Origin: Bacteroidota bacterium
GTDB taxonomy: Bacteria; Bacteroidota; Bacteroidia; Chitinophagales; Chitinophagaceae
DNA: 64,000 bases
Reading direction: 5' to 3'
Assembly: GCA_947452555.1 (NCBI GenBank)
Contig: CANGDH010000001.1
Span: 248,001 to 312,000, forward strand
This document shows positions 52,627-61,528 of the stretch, piece by piece (within the stretch, counting starts at the first letter, position 1; each line of letters starts with the position of its first letter). The translations under genes and the position numbers were made by a program. The notes under the pieces are model-generated. The model saw only the letters and a program-made list of their open reading frames with translations, had not been told where the DNA came from and did not search any database.

Positions 52627-52657
52627 TTGGCTAGGAACTAATAAAGCCCTATCTTTG
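52627..52657 (+). promoter_or_regulatory. Promoter of initiator tRNA
   Basis: TTG (52627-52629) and TATCTTTG (52650-52657) with a 20-base spacer fit the Bacteroidota consensus. The tRNA begins 12 bases later. Confidence 0.7.
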
Positions 52658-52669
52658 CCGTCCAAACAT

Positions 52670-52741
<72 letters not shown>

Positions 52742-52744
52742 CAT

Positions 52745-52790
52745 AATCCCGCTCCCGATTTCATATCGAGAGCGGATTTTTTTTTAGTGT
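52745..52790 (+). terminator. Terminator of initiator tRNA
   Basis: A long imperfect hairpin, ATCC(C)GCTC-C-CGAT / ATCG-A-GAGCGGAT, with one bulge and one mismatch, followed by nine T residues. Confidence 0.85.
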
Positions 52791-52830
52791 AACTTTGCAA
52801 TATCAAAGTATAACAAATTAATAGATAGGA

Positions 52831-53706
52831 ATGAAAGTCGGGTTTGTAAATATATTTGGGAAACCAAACGCAGGGAAGAGTACTTTACTGAACGCCATTA
52901 TGGGCGAGAAGATGGCTATTGTATCTTCCAAAGTGCAAACAACCCGACATAGAATCAAAGCATTCTTAAACAAGGTGGACGAATACCAGGTAATATTTTC
53001 GGACACTCCAGGTATCATTGACCCTAAGTATAAGTTACACGAAAGAATGATGGGGGCGGTGAAGTCTGCTTTAGAGGACGCTGACTTAGGTCTTTTAATG
53101 GTAGACGTACGAGATGACTTTGAAGAAATTGATGCTATGTTTTCTGCTTTGAAATTGAAAGTGCCTTGTATTGTTGTTATGAATAAGTCCGATCTAGCGC
53201 CTGCAGGTAGAGTGAAAGAGGCCAATGCTTATTTTAGCGGAAAACCTTATTGTACAAAAATAATATCAGTTAGTGCATTGAATATCAGTGATGTAGATAG
53301 GTTAATGAAAGTAATATTAGAACTCATTCCAGAAGGCGGACAACCTTTCTATGACCAAGAGGATTTGAGCGATATGCCAACAAAGTTCTTTGTGAGTGAG
53401 ATGATTAGAGAAAAGATCTACCAATTGTTTGGCGAGGAAATCCCATACCATACAGCGGTATTAGTGAACTCATTTAAAGAGCAACCATTACTTACTAAGA
53501 TACAAGCTGACATAGTTGTAAATAGAGAAACGCAGAAAGCGATCATTATAGGTGAGAAAGGAAAAATGATTAAAGAGATAGGTACTTTAGCAAGAAAAGA
53601 TATTGAAGAGTTTATCGGATCTAAGGTTTACTTGGAATTATTTGTAAAAGTAAAACCTAAATGGAGAGACAATGACTTAAAGTTAAAAGAATTTGGATAT
53701 CAATAG
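52831..53706 (+). CDS. era: GTPase Era
   Basis: Era is an essential GTPase that binds the 3' end of 16S rRNA during 30S assembly. The 291-residue protein has G1 GKPNAGKST (residues 10-18), G2 TTRHR, G3 DTPG, G4 NKSD and, in the C-terminal third, the KH RNA-binding domain with IIGEKGKMIKEIG. Length and order are normal. It is followed by der after 79 AT-rich bases on the same strand; the pair era-der is common in Bacteroidota. Confidence 0.97.
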   Translation: MKVGFVNIFGKPNAGKSTLLNAIMGEKMAIVSSKVQTTRHRIKAFLNKVDEYQVIFSDTPGIIDPKYKLHERMMGAVKSALEDADLGLLMVDVRDDFEEIDAMFSALKLKVPCIVVMNKSDLAPAGRVKEANAYFSGKPYCTKIISVSALNISDVDRLMKVILELIPEGGQPFYDQEDLSDMPTKFFVSEMIREKIYQLFGEEIPYHTAVLVNSFKEQPLLTKIQADIVVNRETQKAIIIGEKGKMIKEIGTLARKDIEEFIGSKVYLELFVKVKPKWRDNDLKLKEFGYQ

Positions 53707-53785
53707 TAATATTAATTAAATACTTTTAAAGTATTGATTATTAATTATTTAAGGTATTTTATTTGAATATTAAATATAGATTATT

Positions 53786-55129
53786 ATGAGTTATACAGTG
53801 GCTATAGTCGGAAGACCCAATGTAGGTAAAAGCACTTTGTTTAACCGTTTATTAGAAGAGCGTAAAGCAATTGTGGACGATATAAGTGGTGTAACAAGAG
53901 ACCGTCAATATGGTGAAACAGAATGGTGTGGTAAAAAATTCAATGTGATTGACACAGGTGGATTTGTGCCAGATTCTAAAGACATGTTTGAAACCGAAAT
54001 TAGAAAGCAAGTTAAAATTGCAATTGAAGAAGCAAATGCAATCATTTTTATGGTGGATGCCGCTGTTGGTTTAACTGACTTAGATTCTGCAATGGCAGAT
54101 ATGTTAAGAAGGACTCCAAAACCAGTTTATGTTTGCGTAAATAAAGTGGACAATTCAACTCGGGCTTTAGAAGGAACAGAGTTCTACGGAATGGGTTTTG
54201 AGCATAATTTTTTTGTTAGTTCTATCTCAGGAAGTGGTACAGGAGAAATTTTAGATGCAGTTACAGCAGGTATTAAAGACTCTGAAGTTCAAAATGACGA
54301 TGCTGAAATAGAAGAAGGTTCAGAAGCTGCTGAAGAAGTTATTATTCCAAAAATTGCTATCATGGGACAGCCCAATGTAGGTAAGTCTTCTTTATTGAAT
54401 GCTTTAATTGGTCAGGACAGAACTATCGTAAGTGATATTGCAGGAACTACAAGAGACACAATACATACGCACTATAATATGTTTCAAAAGGAATTTATCC
54501 TTATTGACACTGCTGGTATTAGACGTAAAAATAAAGAAAAAGACGATTTAGAGTTCTATTCTGTTATTCGTGCTATAAAAGCAATGGACGAATCAGATGT
54601 ATGTTTATTGGTATTAGACGCAGAAAAAGGAGTTACTGCTCAGGATTTAAGCATTTTTAGTCTTGCTATTAGAAAAGGTAAAGGAGTAGTTGTATTAGTA
54701 AATAAATGGGATTTAATTGAAAAAGAAACAAATACGGCTCGTGACTATGAGAAAAGATTGAAGGACAAACTGGCACCTTTTAGTGATGTGCCAATTTTAT
54801 TTATATCTGCTGTAGAAAAAACAAGAATTTTTAAAGCATTAGAAATTGCTTTAGAGGTGTTTGAAAATAAGCACCGTAAGATAGCTACATCTAAGTTGAA
54901 CGATATTATGTTAAAAGCTATAGAGAAATATCAAGCTCCAGTTGTGAGAGGTCATGTAATTAAGATCAAATTTGTGCAACAATTGCCTACAAGGGTTCCT
55001 AGTTTCGCCTTTTTTACCAATTTTCCAGACGATATTAAGTCACCTTATCGTAATTACTTAGAGAACCAAGTTAGAGCAAACTTTAAGTTTACAGGGGTCC
55101 CAATTCGTATTTATTTTAGAAAAAAATAA
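53786..55129 (+). CDS. der: GTPase Der (EngA)
   Basis: Der is a 50S-subunit assembly GTPase with two tandem G domains. The first has GRPNVGKST, DTGG and NKVD; the second has GQPNVGKSS, DTAG and NKWD. The KH-like C-terminal domain is seen from about residue 355 (DIMLKAIEKYQAPVVRG) to PIRIYFRKK. An acidic linker (EVQNDDAEIEEGSEAAEEV, about residues 169-187) joins the two G domains. The 447 residues are typical. Confidence 0.97.
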   Translation: MSYTVAIVGRPNVGKSTLFNRLLEERKAIVDDISGVTRDRQYGETEWCGKKFNVIDTGGFVPDSKDMFETEIRKQVKIAIEEANAIIFMVDAAVGLTDLDSAMADMLRRTPKPVYVCVNKVDNSTRALEGTEFYGMGFEHNFFVSSISGSGTGEILDAVTAGIKDSEVQNDDAEIEEGSEAAEEVIIPKIAIMGQPNVGKSSLLNALIGQDRTIVSDIAGTTRDTIHTHYNMFQKEFILIDTAGIRRKNKEKDDLEFYSVIRAIKAMDESDVCLLVLDAEKGVTAQDLSIFSLAIRKGKGVVVLVNKWDLIEKETNTARDYEKRLKDKLAPFSDVPILFISAVEKTRIFKALEIALEVFENKHRKIATSKLNDIMLKAIEKYQAPVVRGHVIKIKFVQQLPTRVPSFAFFTNFPDDIKSPYRNYLENQVRANFKFTGVPIRIYFRKK

Positions 55130-55175
55130 ATAATAAAAAATAATATATTAGACGAAAAATAAATTTTAGTTAAAA

Positions 55176-55207
55176 TTTGGTGAATTTCTCGTTAAAAGTT
55201 ATCTTCG
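55176..55207 (+). promoter_or_regulatory. Predicted promoter of the small lipoprotein gene
   Basis: TTTG (55176-55179), a 20-base spacer and TATCTTCG (55200-55207), a near-consensus -7 box. Confidence 0.55.
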
Positions 55208-55245
55208 CCAACGTATTTAATACCAAACTTAATAAAACATCCAAA

Positions 55246-55422
55246 ATGAAAAAAGTATTCGCAATTTTCGCTATCGCTGCATTAGCTGCTTGTGGTGGTG
55301 CTTCTACTGAAGTTAAGACTGATTCTGCTGCTGCAACTGTTGATACAGCTGCTAAAGCAACTGATTCTGCTGCTGTTGTAGCTGACACAACTGCTAAAGT
55401 TGATTCTGCTGCTAAGAAGTAA
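55246..55422 (+). CDS. Small Ala/Thr/Asp-rich lipoprotein
   Basis: The 58-residue precursor has a lipoprotein signal with lipobox LAAC (Cys at residue 17: FAIAALAACGG). The mature part is a low-complexity chain of Ser-Ala-Ala, Thr-Asp-Ser-Ala and Val-Asp-Thr units ending AAKK. The frame continues 23 codons upstream but through the predicted promoter, so the ATG at 55246 is used. The gene is bounded by its own promoter and terminator. The role is unknown; a structural outer-membrane lipoprotein is one possibility. Confidence 0.75.
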   Translation: MKKVFAIFAIAALAACGGASTEVKTDSAAATVDTAAKATDSAAVVADTTAKVDSAAKK

Positions 55423-55461
55423 TTAGTTTAAGTTATATTCAATATAACTTTTGCAAGAAAG

Positions 55462-55490
55462 TCCCTTCCTATTTGGAAGGGATTTTTTTT
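55462..55490 (+). terminator. Terminator of the small lipoprotein gene
   Basis: A perfect 8-bp stem TCCCTTCC / GGAAGGGA with loop TATTT and eight T residues. Confidence 0.92.
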
Positions 55491-55633
55491 GCCTTAAACT
55501 TACTCATGTTTGCCTTGAATTGTCCAAGTTTGGCATCAATATTGCCTATATATACATCAGACTATGACTAGGTTATTTCAAAATGATGATATGTCATTTT
55601 GGCTTTTACCTTTATTGAATTAAAAGATTGAAA

Positions 55634-58033
55634 ATGAATAAAATACTATTTAAGACAGAGGAGGATAACGAATTCATACCGCTTTTTTCATTTAATGAGC
55701 AGGATATGGAAAATGAGCCAGAATTGGTAATAGACAATGTCATTCCAATATTGCCATTAAGAAATACTGTATTGTTTCCAGGTGTGGTTATTCCAATTAC
55801 TGTTGGAAGAGATAAGAGCATTCAAGCAGTTAAAGCAGCTTTTAATAAAGATAAATACATTGGTGTAGTTTCTCAAGTGGATGGGAATATTGAAGACCCA
55901 ATTCCTTCAGATTTATGTAAAATTGGAACCGTTGCAAAAATCATTAAGATGATTAAAATGCAAGATGGTGGAACCACGATTATAATTCAAGGAAAGCGTC
56001 GTTTCGAGTTAATTGAAATGACCGAACTAGATCCTTTTTTTAAGGCTAAGGTAAAGGTATTGAAGGAAGAAATAGTGAAACCTGAAGACCAGCACTTTTT
56101 AGCACATTTGTCTAATATCAAAGACTTAGCTACGCAAATAATTCAATTATCGCCAAATTTTCCTTCTGAAGCGGCTATGATTTTAAAGAATATTGAGAGT
56201 CCTTTATTCTTAATCAATTTTGTAAGTAGTAATTTGAATGTGGAAATTCCAGAAAAGCAAGGCTTATTAGAACAGAATAATATCACATTAAGAGCTGAAA
56301 AATTAATACAGTATTTACAACAAGAACTTCAGTTTGTAGAATTAAAGAATAAAGTTGCCAATAGAACTCGTACAGAATTGGATAAACAACAAAGAGATTA
56401 TTTCTTACAACAACAGCTTAAAAGTATCAAGGATGAATTAGGAGGTGACCCCAATGAGAGAGAGGTATTAGAAATGAAGAAGAAGGCGGAAACAAAAAAA
56501 TGGCCAGAAGCTGCAAAGAAATTATTTCAAACTGGCTTAGAAAAATTGGAACGGATGCATCCAACTACTCCGGACTATTCAGTGGTGTATAATCATTTGG
56601 ACTTATTATTAGACTTACCTTGGAATGAATATACCGACGATAATTACGATTTGAAGCATGCTAAAAAAGTATTAGATGATGATCACTATGGTATGAGCAA
56701 AATCAAAAACAGAATTATTGAATATTTGGCAGTGTTGAAACTGAAGGGGGATATGAAAAGCCCTATTTTATGTTTCTTAGGCCCTCCGGGTATTGGTAAA
56801 ACTTCATTAGGACGTTCTATTGCACATGCAATAGGTCGTAAATATACAAGAGTAAGTTTAGGCGGATTACATGACGAGAGCGAAATTAGAGGTCATCGTA
56901 AAACTTATATTGGGGCTATGCCAGGTCGAATTATACAAAGTATTAGAAAAATAAAAACATCTAATCCTGTTATGATATTAGACGAGATAGATAAAATCGG
57001 GTTGGATCATCGTGGAGACCCTTCTAGTGCTTTGCTAGAAGTATTAGATCCAGAACAAAATCATAGTTTTTATGACAACTATTTAGAGTCTGAGTATGAT
57101 TTAAGTAAAACACTTTTTATTGCAACTGCCAATGACATTAGTAAAATTCAGCCTGCATTAAGGGATCGCTTAGAAATAATTGATTTAAGTGGTTATGCAG
57201 TTGAAGAAAAAGTTGAAATCGCGAAGCGCCATTTGTTACCAAAACAAAAGGAAGCGCATGGTTTAGATAAAATTAATTTCAAAATACAAGACAGTGTTTT
57301 AGAGAGGGTAATAGAAGACTATACAAGAGAAAGTGGTGTTCGTGAATTAGATCGTCAGTTAGCTTCTATTATGCGTTATCAAGCAAAGGAATTAGCGTAC
57401 AAGCATAAGATTAAACCAACAGTGAGTAAGAATGATTTAATCAAAATATTAGGACAATCAAAATATAGTAATGAAATATATAAGACCGTAAATATGCCAG
57501 GTGTAGCTGTTGGATTAGCTTGGACTTATGTGGGAGGTGATATTTTATTTATAGAAGTTTTATTAGCGGACGGCAAAGGTGATTTAAGTCTTACAGGTAA
57601 CTTAGGAAATGTGATGAAGGAAAGTGCAAGTACAGCGCTCACTTATTTAAAAGCGAATGCTAAAAAAATAGGAGTTGACCCAGTATTGTTCACCACCAAA
57701 TCAATTCATGTGCATGTACCTGAGGGGGCTGTTCCAAAAGATGGTCCAAGTGCAGGTATCACAATGTTGACTGCTTTAAGTTCTGCATTTACTGGTCGAA
57801 AAGTGAAACCATATTTAGCAATGACGGGAGAGATTACTTTAAGAGGTCAGGTATTGCCAGTAGGAGGCATCAAGGAGAAAATATTGGCAGCGAAACGTTC
57901 TGGCATGAAAGAAATTATATTATGCTGGCAAAATGAGAAAGACGTGAATGAAATTGATCAAACCTTTATCAAGGGAGTTAAGTTCCATTATGTAAAAACA
58001 ATGCAACAAGTGTTAGATCTGGCTTTAATGTAA
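55634..58033 (+). CDS. lon: ATP-dependent protease Lon
   Basis: Lon degrades misfolded and regulatory proteins in the cytoplasm. The 799-residue protein has the LON substrate-binding domain (about 40-235; VIPILPLRNTVLFPGVVIPI), a helical segment, the AAA+ module with Walker A GPPGIGKTS and Walker B MILDEIDK, and the protease domain with the catalytic dyad Ser706 (KDGPSAG) and Lys747 (GGIKEK). A TTG two codons earlier is possible; I prefer the ATG at 55634. PorQ follows after 51 bases. No CIRCE/heat-shock-like element is recognised upstream. Confidence 0.97.
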   Translation: MNKILFKTEEDNEFIPLFSFNEQDMENEPELVIDNVIPILPLRNTVLFPGVVIPITVGRDKSIQAVKAAFNKDKYIGVVSQVDGNIEDPIPSDLCKIGTVAKIIKMIKMQDGGTTIIIQGKRRFELIEMTELDPFFKAKVKVLKEEIVKPEDQHFLAHLSNIKDLATQIIQLSPNFPSEAAMILKNIESPLFLINFVSSNLNVEIPEKQGLLEQNNITLRAEKLIQYLQQELQFVELKNKVANRTRTELDKQQRDYFLQQQLKSIKDELGGDPNEREVLEMKKKAETKKWPEAAKKLFQTGLEKLERMHPTTPDYSVVYNHLDLLLDLPWNEYTDDNYDLKHAKKVLDDDHYGMSKIKNRIIEYLAVLKLKGDMKSPILCFLGPPGIGKTSLGRSIAHAIGRKYTRVSLGGLHDESEIRGHRKTYIGAMPGRIIQSIRKIKTSNPVMILDEIDKIGLDHRGDPSSALLEVLDPEQNHSFYDNYLESEYDLSKTLFIATANDISKIQPALRDRLEIIDLSGYAVEEKVEIAKRHLLPKQKEAHGLDKINFKIQDSVLERVIEDYTRESGVRELDRQLASIMRYQAKELAYKHKIKPTVSKNDLIKILGQSKYSNEIYKTVNMPGVAVGLAWTYVGGDILFIEVLLADGKGDLSLTGNLGNVMKESASTALTYLKANAKKIGVDPVLFTTKSIHVHVPEGAVPKDGPSAGITMLTALSSAFTGRKVKPYLAMTGEITLRGQVLPVGGIKEKILAAKRSGMKEIILCWQNEKDVNEIDQTFIKGVKFHYVKTMQQVLDLALM

Positions 58034-58084
58034 ATACATATCCGATTTATTGATTATAAAGTTATCAAGCCCTAGCTTTGTCCT

Positions 58085-59098
58085 ATGAGAAGGAAATGGC
58101 TAGGGTTTTTTGTTTTAATGTTTTGCTCACCTATTTTAAACAATGCACAAGCAGTTGGGGGGAATGCAGTATACAATTTCATTAATCTTCCATATTCTGC
58201 CAAGACTTCTGCATTAGGGGGTATTAATATTAGTTCACTTGGAAATGATTTAGGATTGGCTATGTATAATCCTTCCTTATTAACTAAGGACATGGATGCG
58301 AATATTCATTTAAGTGTAAAGCCTTTTTACGCTGACATTCAGCAATATGATTTAAGCGTAGTCAATTATATCCCCAATAAAAAAATTGTACTTGGATGGG
58401 GTGTACATTATTTGGATTATGGAAATATACCAATGACAGATATGGTAGGTAACGAAATGGGAATTTTTCATCCAAATGATTATTCAGTTCATATTAGTGC
58501 TGCGATGAATTACAAGCAAAATTTTACAATAGGCTCTACGATAAAATTTATTCAATCAAATTATGGACTTTATAAGTCAAATGCGATGGCTATGGATATT
58601 GGATTAAGATATCATTCTTCCAATGCCTTATCTCAAGTAAGTATTTTGGTGAACAATATGGGTGTACAATTTAAATCCTATTTGACACAAGAGTCACTTC
58701 CTTTTAATATCATTGCTGGTTGGTCGAAAAAGCTTGAGAATGCTCCACTTCAGTTTTCCATAACTGCACAAAAACTATCAGTGTGGAATAATACCTATAA
58801 TGATATTAATTATACTGCTGTAGAAGGGTACAAAGCCCCGGCGACACTTCAAAATGTATTTAATCATTTGGTAGTAGCGTCTGAAATTTATATTGGGGAA
58901 AAACTAAATATTGATATTGGCTATAATTTTATTAGGCGCTTTGATTTGAATGTACAGAATCAGCAAAATTTCTTAAACGGGTTTAGTACAGGTTTGAATC
59001 TTACTTATAACAGAATGCAGTTTCAATATGCGAATTCATTTTTTCAAAAAAATGCATATCATCATTTTACTGTTGTGTATTCTTTGAAAACTAAATAA
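58085..59098 (+). CDS. porQ: Type IX secretion system protein PorQ
   Basis: The 337-residue protein has a signal peptide (MRRKWLGFFVLMFCSPILNNAQA). It has the PorQ pattern GGNAVYNFINLPYSAKTSALGGINISSLGNDLGLAMYNPSLL followed by beta strands, as in the outer-membrane PorQ component of the attachment complex. That complex (PorU, PorV, PorQ, PorZ) processes and anchors T9SS cargo in Bacteroidota. It lies between lon and the convergent PBP1A gene. A PorW/SprE-like gene is 2.4 kb away, so two T9SS components flank the PBP. Confidence 0.85.
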   Translation: MRRKWLGFFVLMFCSPILNNAQAVGGNAVYNFINLPYSAKTSALGGINISSLGNDLGLAMYNPSLLTKDMDANIHLSVKPFYADIQQYDLSVVNYIPNKKIVLGWGVHYLDYGNIPMTDMVGNEMGIFHPNDYSVHISAAMNYKQNFTIGSTIKFIQSNYGLYKSNAMAMDIGLRYHSSNALSQVSILVNNMGVQFKSYLTQESLPFNIIAGWSKKLENAPLQFSITAQKLSVWNNTYNDINYTAVEGYKAPATLQNVFNHLVVASEIYIGEKLNIDIGYNFIRRFDLNVQNQQNFLNGFSTGLNLTYNRMQFQYANSFFQKNAYHHFTVVYSLKTK

Positions 59099-59101
59099 CT
59101 G

Positions 59102-61513
59102 TTATTTTCCAATACCTTTTTTCGGCATAATCGCTTTTGGCTTTTGTGCTTCTTTGTTTGAAACGGGTGTAATTTTTTTATTACCAGGGATATTTTGCTT
59201 TTCAGGACTAGCTATTTTAATAGTTGTTGGATTTGAAGAAGCTGCTTGTTCTTGAGGAATTTCGTAATCTGATTCAGCTTTAATGTCTTCTATGTCAACA
59301 GGTATGTCAGCAACTACAGAGTCTTGACCAACAAAATTGACATTGAAGTCAGGTAAATTACTTGGTTTATCAAAACTAGCATTTGGGTCCAAATTACAAG
59401 CAGGGTCATTTGCTACTTTGCTCATAAAGTATGCCCATATAGGCAAAGCACCATGAGCTCCTTGTCCAAAATAATTGTCAGTGAAACGAATATATCTATC
59501 GTCTGCACCAACCCAAGCACCTGCTAATAATTGAGGAGTGTAACCCATAAACCATAAATCACTATTGTCATTTGTTGTTCCGGTTTTACCTGCAATTGAC
59601 TGTGCTCTTACATCAAATGATCCCATGCTTCTTCCTGTACCTTTAGTAATTACTCCTTGCATCATACTTACTACAGAATATGCAGTTACCTCATTAATTA
59701 CTTTTCTTCTTTGTGGAGAAAAGCTTTCTAGTACATTGCCGTTTTTATCTTCAATTCTATTAATGAAAAAGGGTTGTGCATTGTAGCCTCCACCAGGGAA
59801 CATCGTATAAGCTTGTACCATTTCAAATAAGGAAATTTCAGCAGAACCTAATGCGATACTTGGATAGGCAGGGACGTCTGCTTGGACATTACACTTTTTC
59901 AAATAGTCAACAAATTCTTTTGCAGCTTCATTGCCCTTTGGATTGATTGACTTCATAATATAGGCAGACGCACAGTTCCTAGACTCTGCTAAAGCTTGAG
60001 CCATTGGCATAGATTGACCAGTACAAGACTTAGCAGTATTTGGAACCATTCCATATCCTTCAAAATTTTGTTGTTGGTCTTGTACAATACTGTTAGGTGT
60101 GAACCCCGCTTTCTCAATTGCTAAAGAGTATAATAAAGGTTTCATAGTAGAACCTACCTGACGTCTTGTATTAATATTTACGTGATCGTATTTAAATGTT
60201 TTAAAATCAACTCCACCAACCCATGCTTTAACTTCGCCTGTAAAAGGGTCGACTGCTAAGAAGCCAGTTTGTAAAATTTGCTTATGGTATTTCAATGAAT
60301 CCAAAGGCGTCATAGTTGTATCAATAAATCTATTTTTATTCCATGCAAAAATGCGCATGTCAATAGGCTCATCAAATGATTTTCTGATAGCAGCTTCGTC
60401 AATATCGTCACGCTTCATATTTTTCCATCTGTCCGTTTGTTTGATGGCTAGCTCTAATAGATTATTAAAATCTTTCCAAATAGTTCCTTTCTTAATATTT
60501 GCTTGTTCGTTAAATGCTTTTTGTAAATAAGACATATGTCTAGCCACTGCCTCTTCTGCATACAACTGCATTCTTGGATTAATAGTAGTATAAATTTTTA
60601 ATCCATCTCGATACAAATTATAGGAATCACCATTATTTTTTTTATGTTCCTTGCACCATTTTTTCATAAACTCGCCTAAGTTCATTCTAAAATAGGGCCC
60701 TAGTCCATTATTCTCGTCTAGCTTTCTAAAATTAGTTACAACAGGCATAGCTTTCAATTGAGCTGCTTGGTCCATTGTGATATACTTCTGACCAGCCATT
60801 CTATTCAAAACTAAATTTCTTCTTTCCAATGCCAATTTAGGATTTCTATTAGGGTTGTATTTAGTTGGCGCATTAATCATGCCAATTAACAAAGCTGCTT
60901 CCTCAATGGTTAATCTATCTGGTTCTTTTTGAAAGAAAGATCTTGATGCATTGCTTACGCCAAATAAGTTCTCACTAAATGGAACTGTGTTTAAATATAA
61001 AGTTAAAATTTCTTGCTTTGTAAAATTACGTTCTAATTTTATGGCTATTATACTCTCTTTAATTTTCTGAATTACACGAAGTATTTTATTCTTTGTACTC
61101 CAGTTGTCCGTAAATAAGTTCTTTGCAGTTTGCATAGTAATAGTAGAAGCCCCGCCTTGGCTTCCTAAAAAAGCGACAGCTCTTAACAAGCCCTCACCGT
61201 CTATTCCATAATGTACATAAAAACGTTTATCTTCTGTTGAAACTAAAGCTTGTATTAAATAGGGGCTTAGATCTCTATATTTCACACTTATACGATCTTC
61301 TAAATAAAATTTACCCATTGGAGTCCCGTCTTGAGCATATACTTGGCTTGCTAACGACGCTGTTGGGTTTTCAATATCATCTAGGTCGGGCATGTCGCCA
61401 ATCCATCCAAAATTGATCATTAAAATAAATAACATGAAAACGCCTGCTGAAATAAAATACCATTTCCAGAATTTTTCAGTACGGGTTAATTTTTTCTTTA
61501 TCGGTTGATTCAC
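59102..61513 (-). CDS. Class A penicillin-binding protein (PBP1A-like)
   Basis: The 803-residue bifunctional peptidoglycan synthase has a short cytoplasmic tail, one transmembrane helix (about 16-37), a GT51 transglycosylase domain (catalytic Glu94 in VSTEDKRFY) and a transpeptidase domain. The transpeptidase has Ser455 (STMK), S511-R-N and KTGT at 643-646. The C-terminal 90 residues are low-complexity (Glu/Lys/Pro-rich). It is 15 bases downstream of the PorW/SprE-like gene on the same strand, and its stop is 3 bases from the convergent porQ stop. Confidence 0.94.
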   Translation of the reverse strand: MNQPIKKKLTRTEKFWKWYFISAGVFMLFILMINFGWIGDMPDLDDIENPTASLASQVYAQDGTPMGKFYLEDRISVKYRDLSPYLIQALVSTEDKRFYVHYGIDGEGLLRAVAFLGSQGGASTITMQTAKNLFTDNWSTKNKILRVIQKIKESIIAIKLERNFTKQEILTLYLNTVPFSENLFGVSNASRSFFQKEPDRLTIEEAALLIGMINAPTKYNPNRNPKLALERRNLVLNRMAGQKYITMDQAAQLKAMPVVTNFRKLDENNGLGPYFRMNLGEFMKKWCKEHKKNNGDSYNLYRDGLKIYTTINPRMQLYAEEAVARHMSYLQKAFNEQANIKKGTIWKDFNNLLELAIKQTDRWKNMKRDDIDEAAIRKSFDEPIDMRIFAWNKNRFIDTTMTPLDSLKYHKQILQTGFLAVDPFTGEVKAWVGGVDFKTFKYDHVNINTRRQVGSTMKPLLYSLAIEKAGFTPNSIVQDQQQNFEGYGMVPNTAKSCTGQSMPMAQALAESRNCASAYIMKSINPKGNEAAKEFVDYLKKCNVQADVPAYPSIALGSAEISLFEMVQAYTMFPGGGYNAQPFFINRIEDKNGNVLESFSPQRRKVINEVTAYSVVSMMQGVITKGTGRSMGSFDVRAQSIAGKTGTTNDNSDLWFMGYTPQLLAGAWVGADDRYIRFTDNYFGQGAHGALPIWAYFMSKVANDPACNLDPNASFDKPSNLPDFNVNFVGQDSVVADIPVDIEDIKAESDYEIPQEQAASSNPTTIKIASPEKQNIPGNKKITPVSNKEAQKPKAIMPKKGIGK

Positions 61514-61528
61514 GTAATATTTTTATTA

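Noticed and set aside
55170..55388. Antisense Ala/Ser-rich open frame over the small lipoprotein gene
   Set aside because: It results from the repetitive GCT/GCA-type codons of the lipoprotein; it has no promoter, and the plus-strand gene has lipobox, promoter and terminator.
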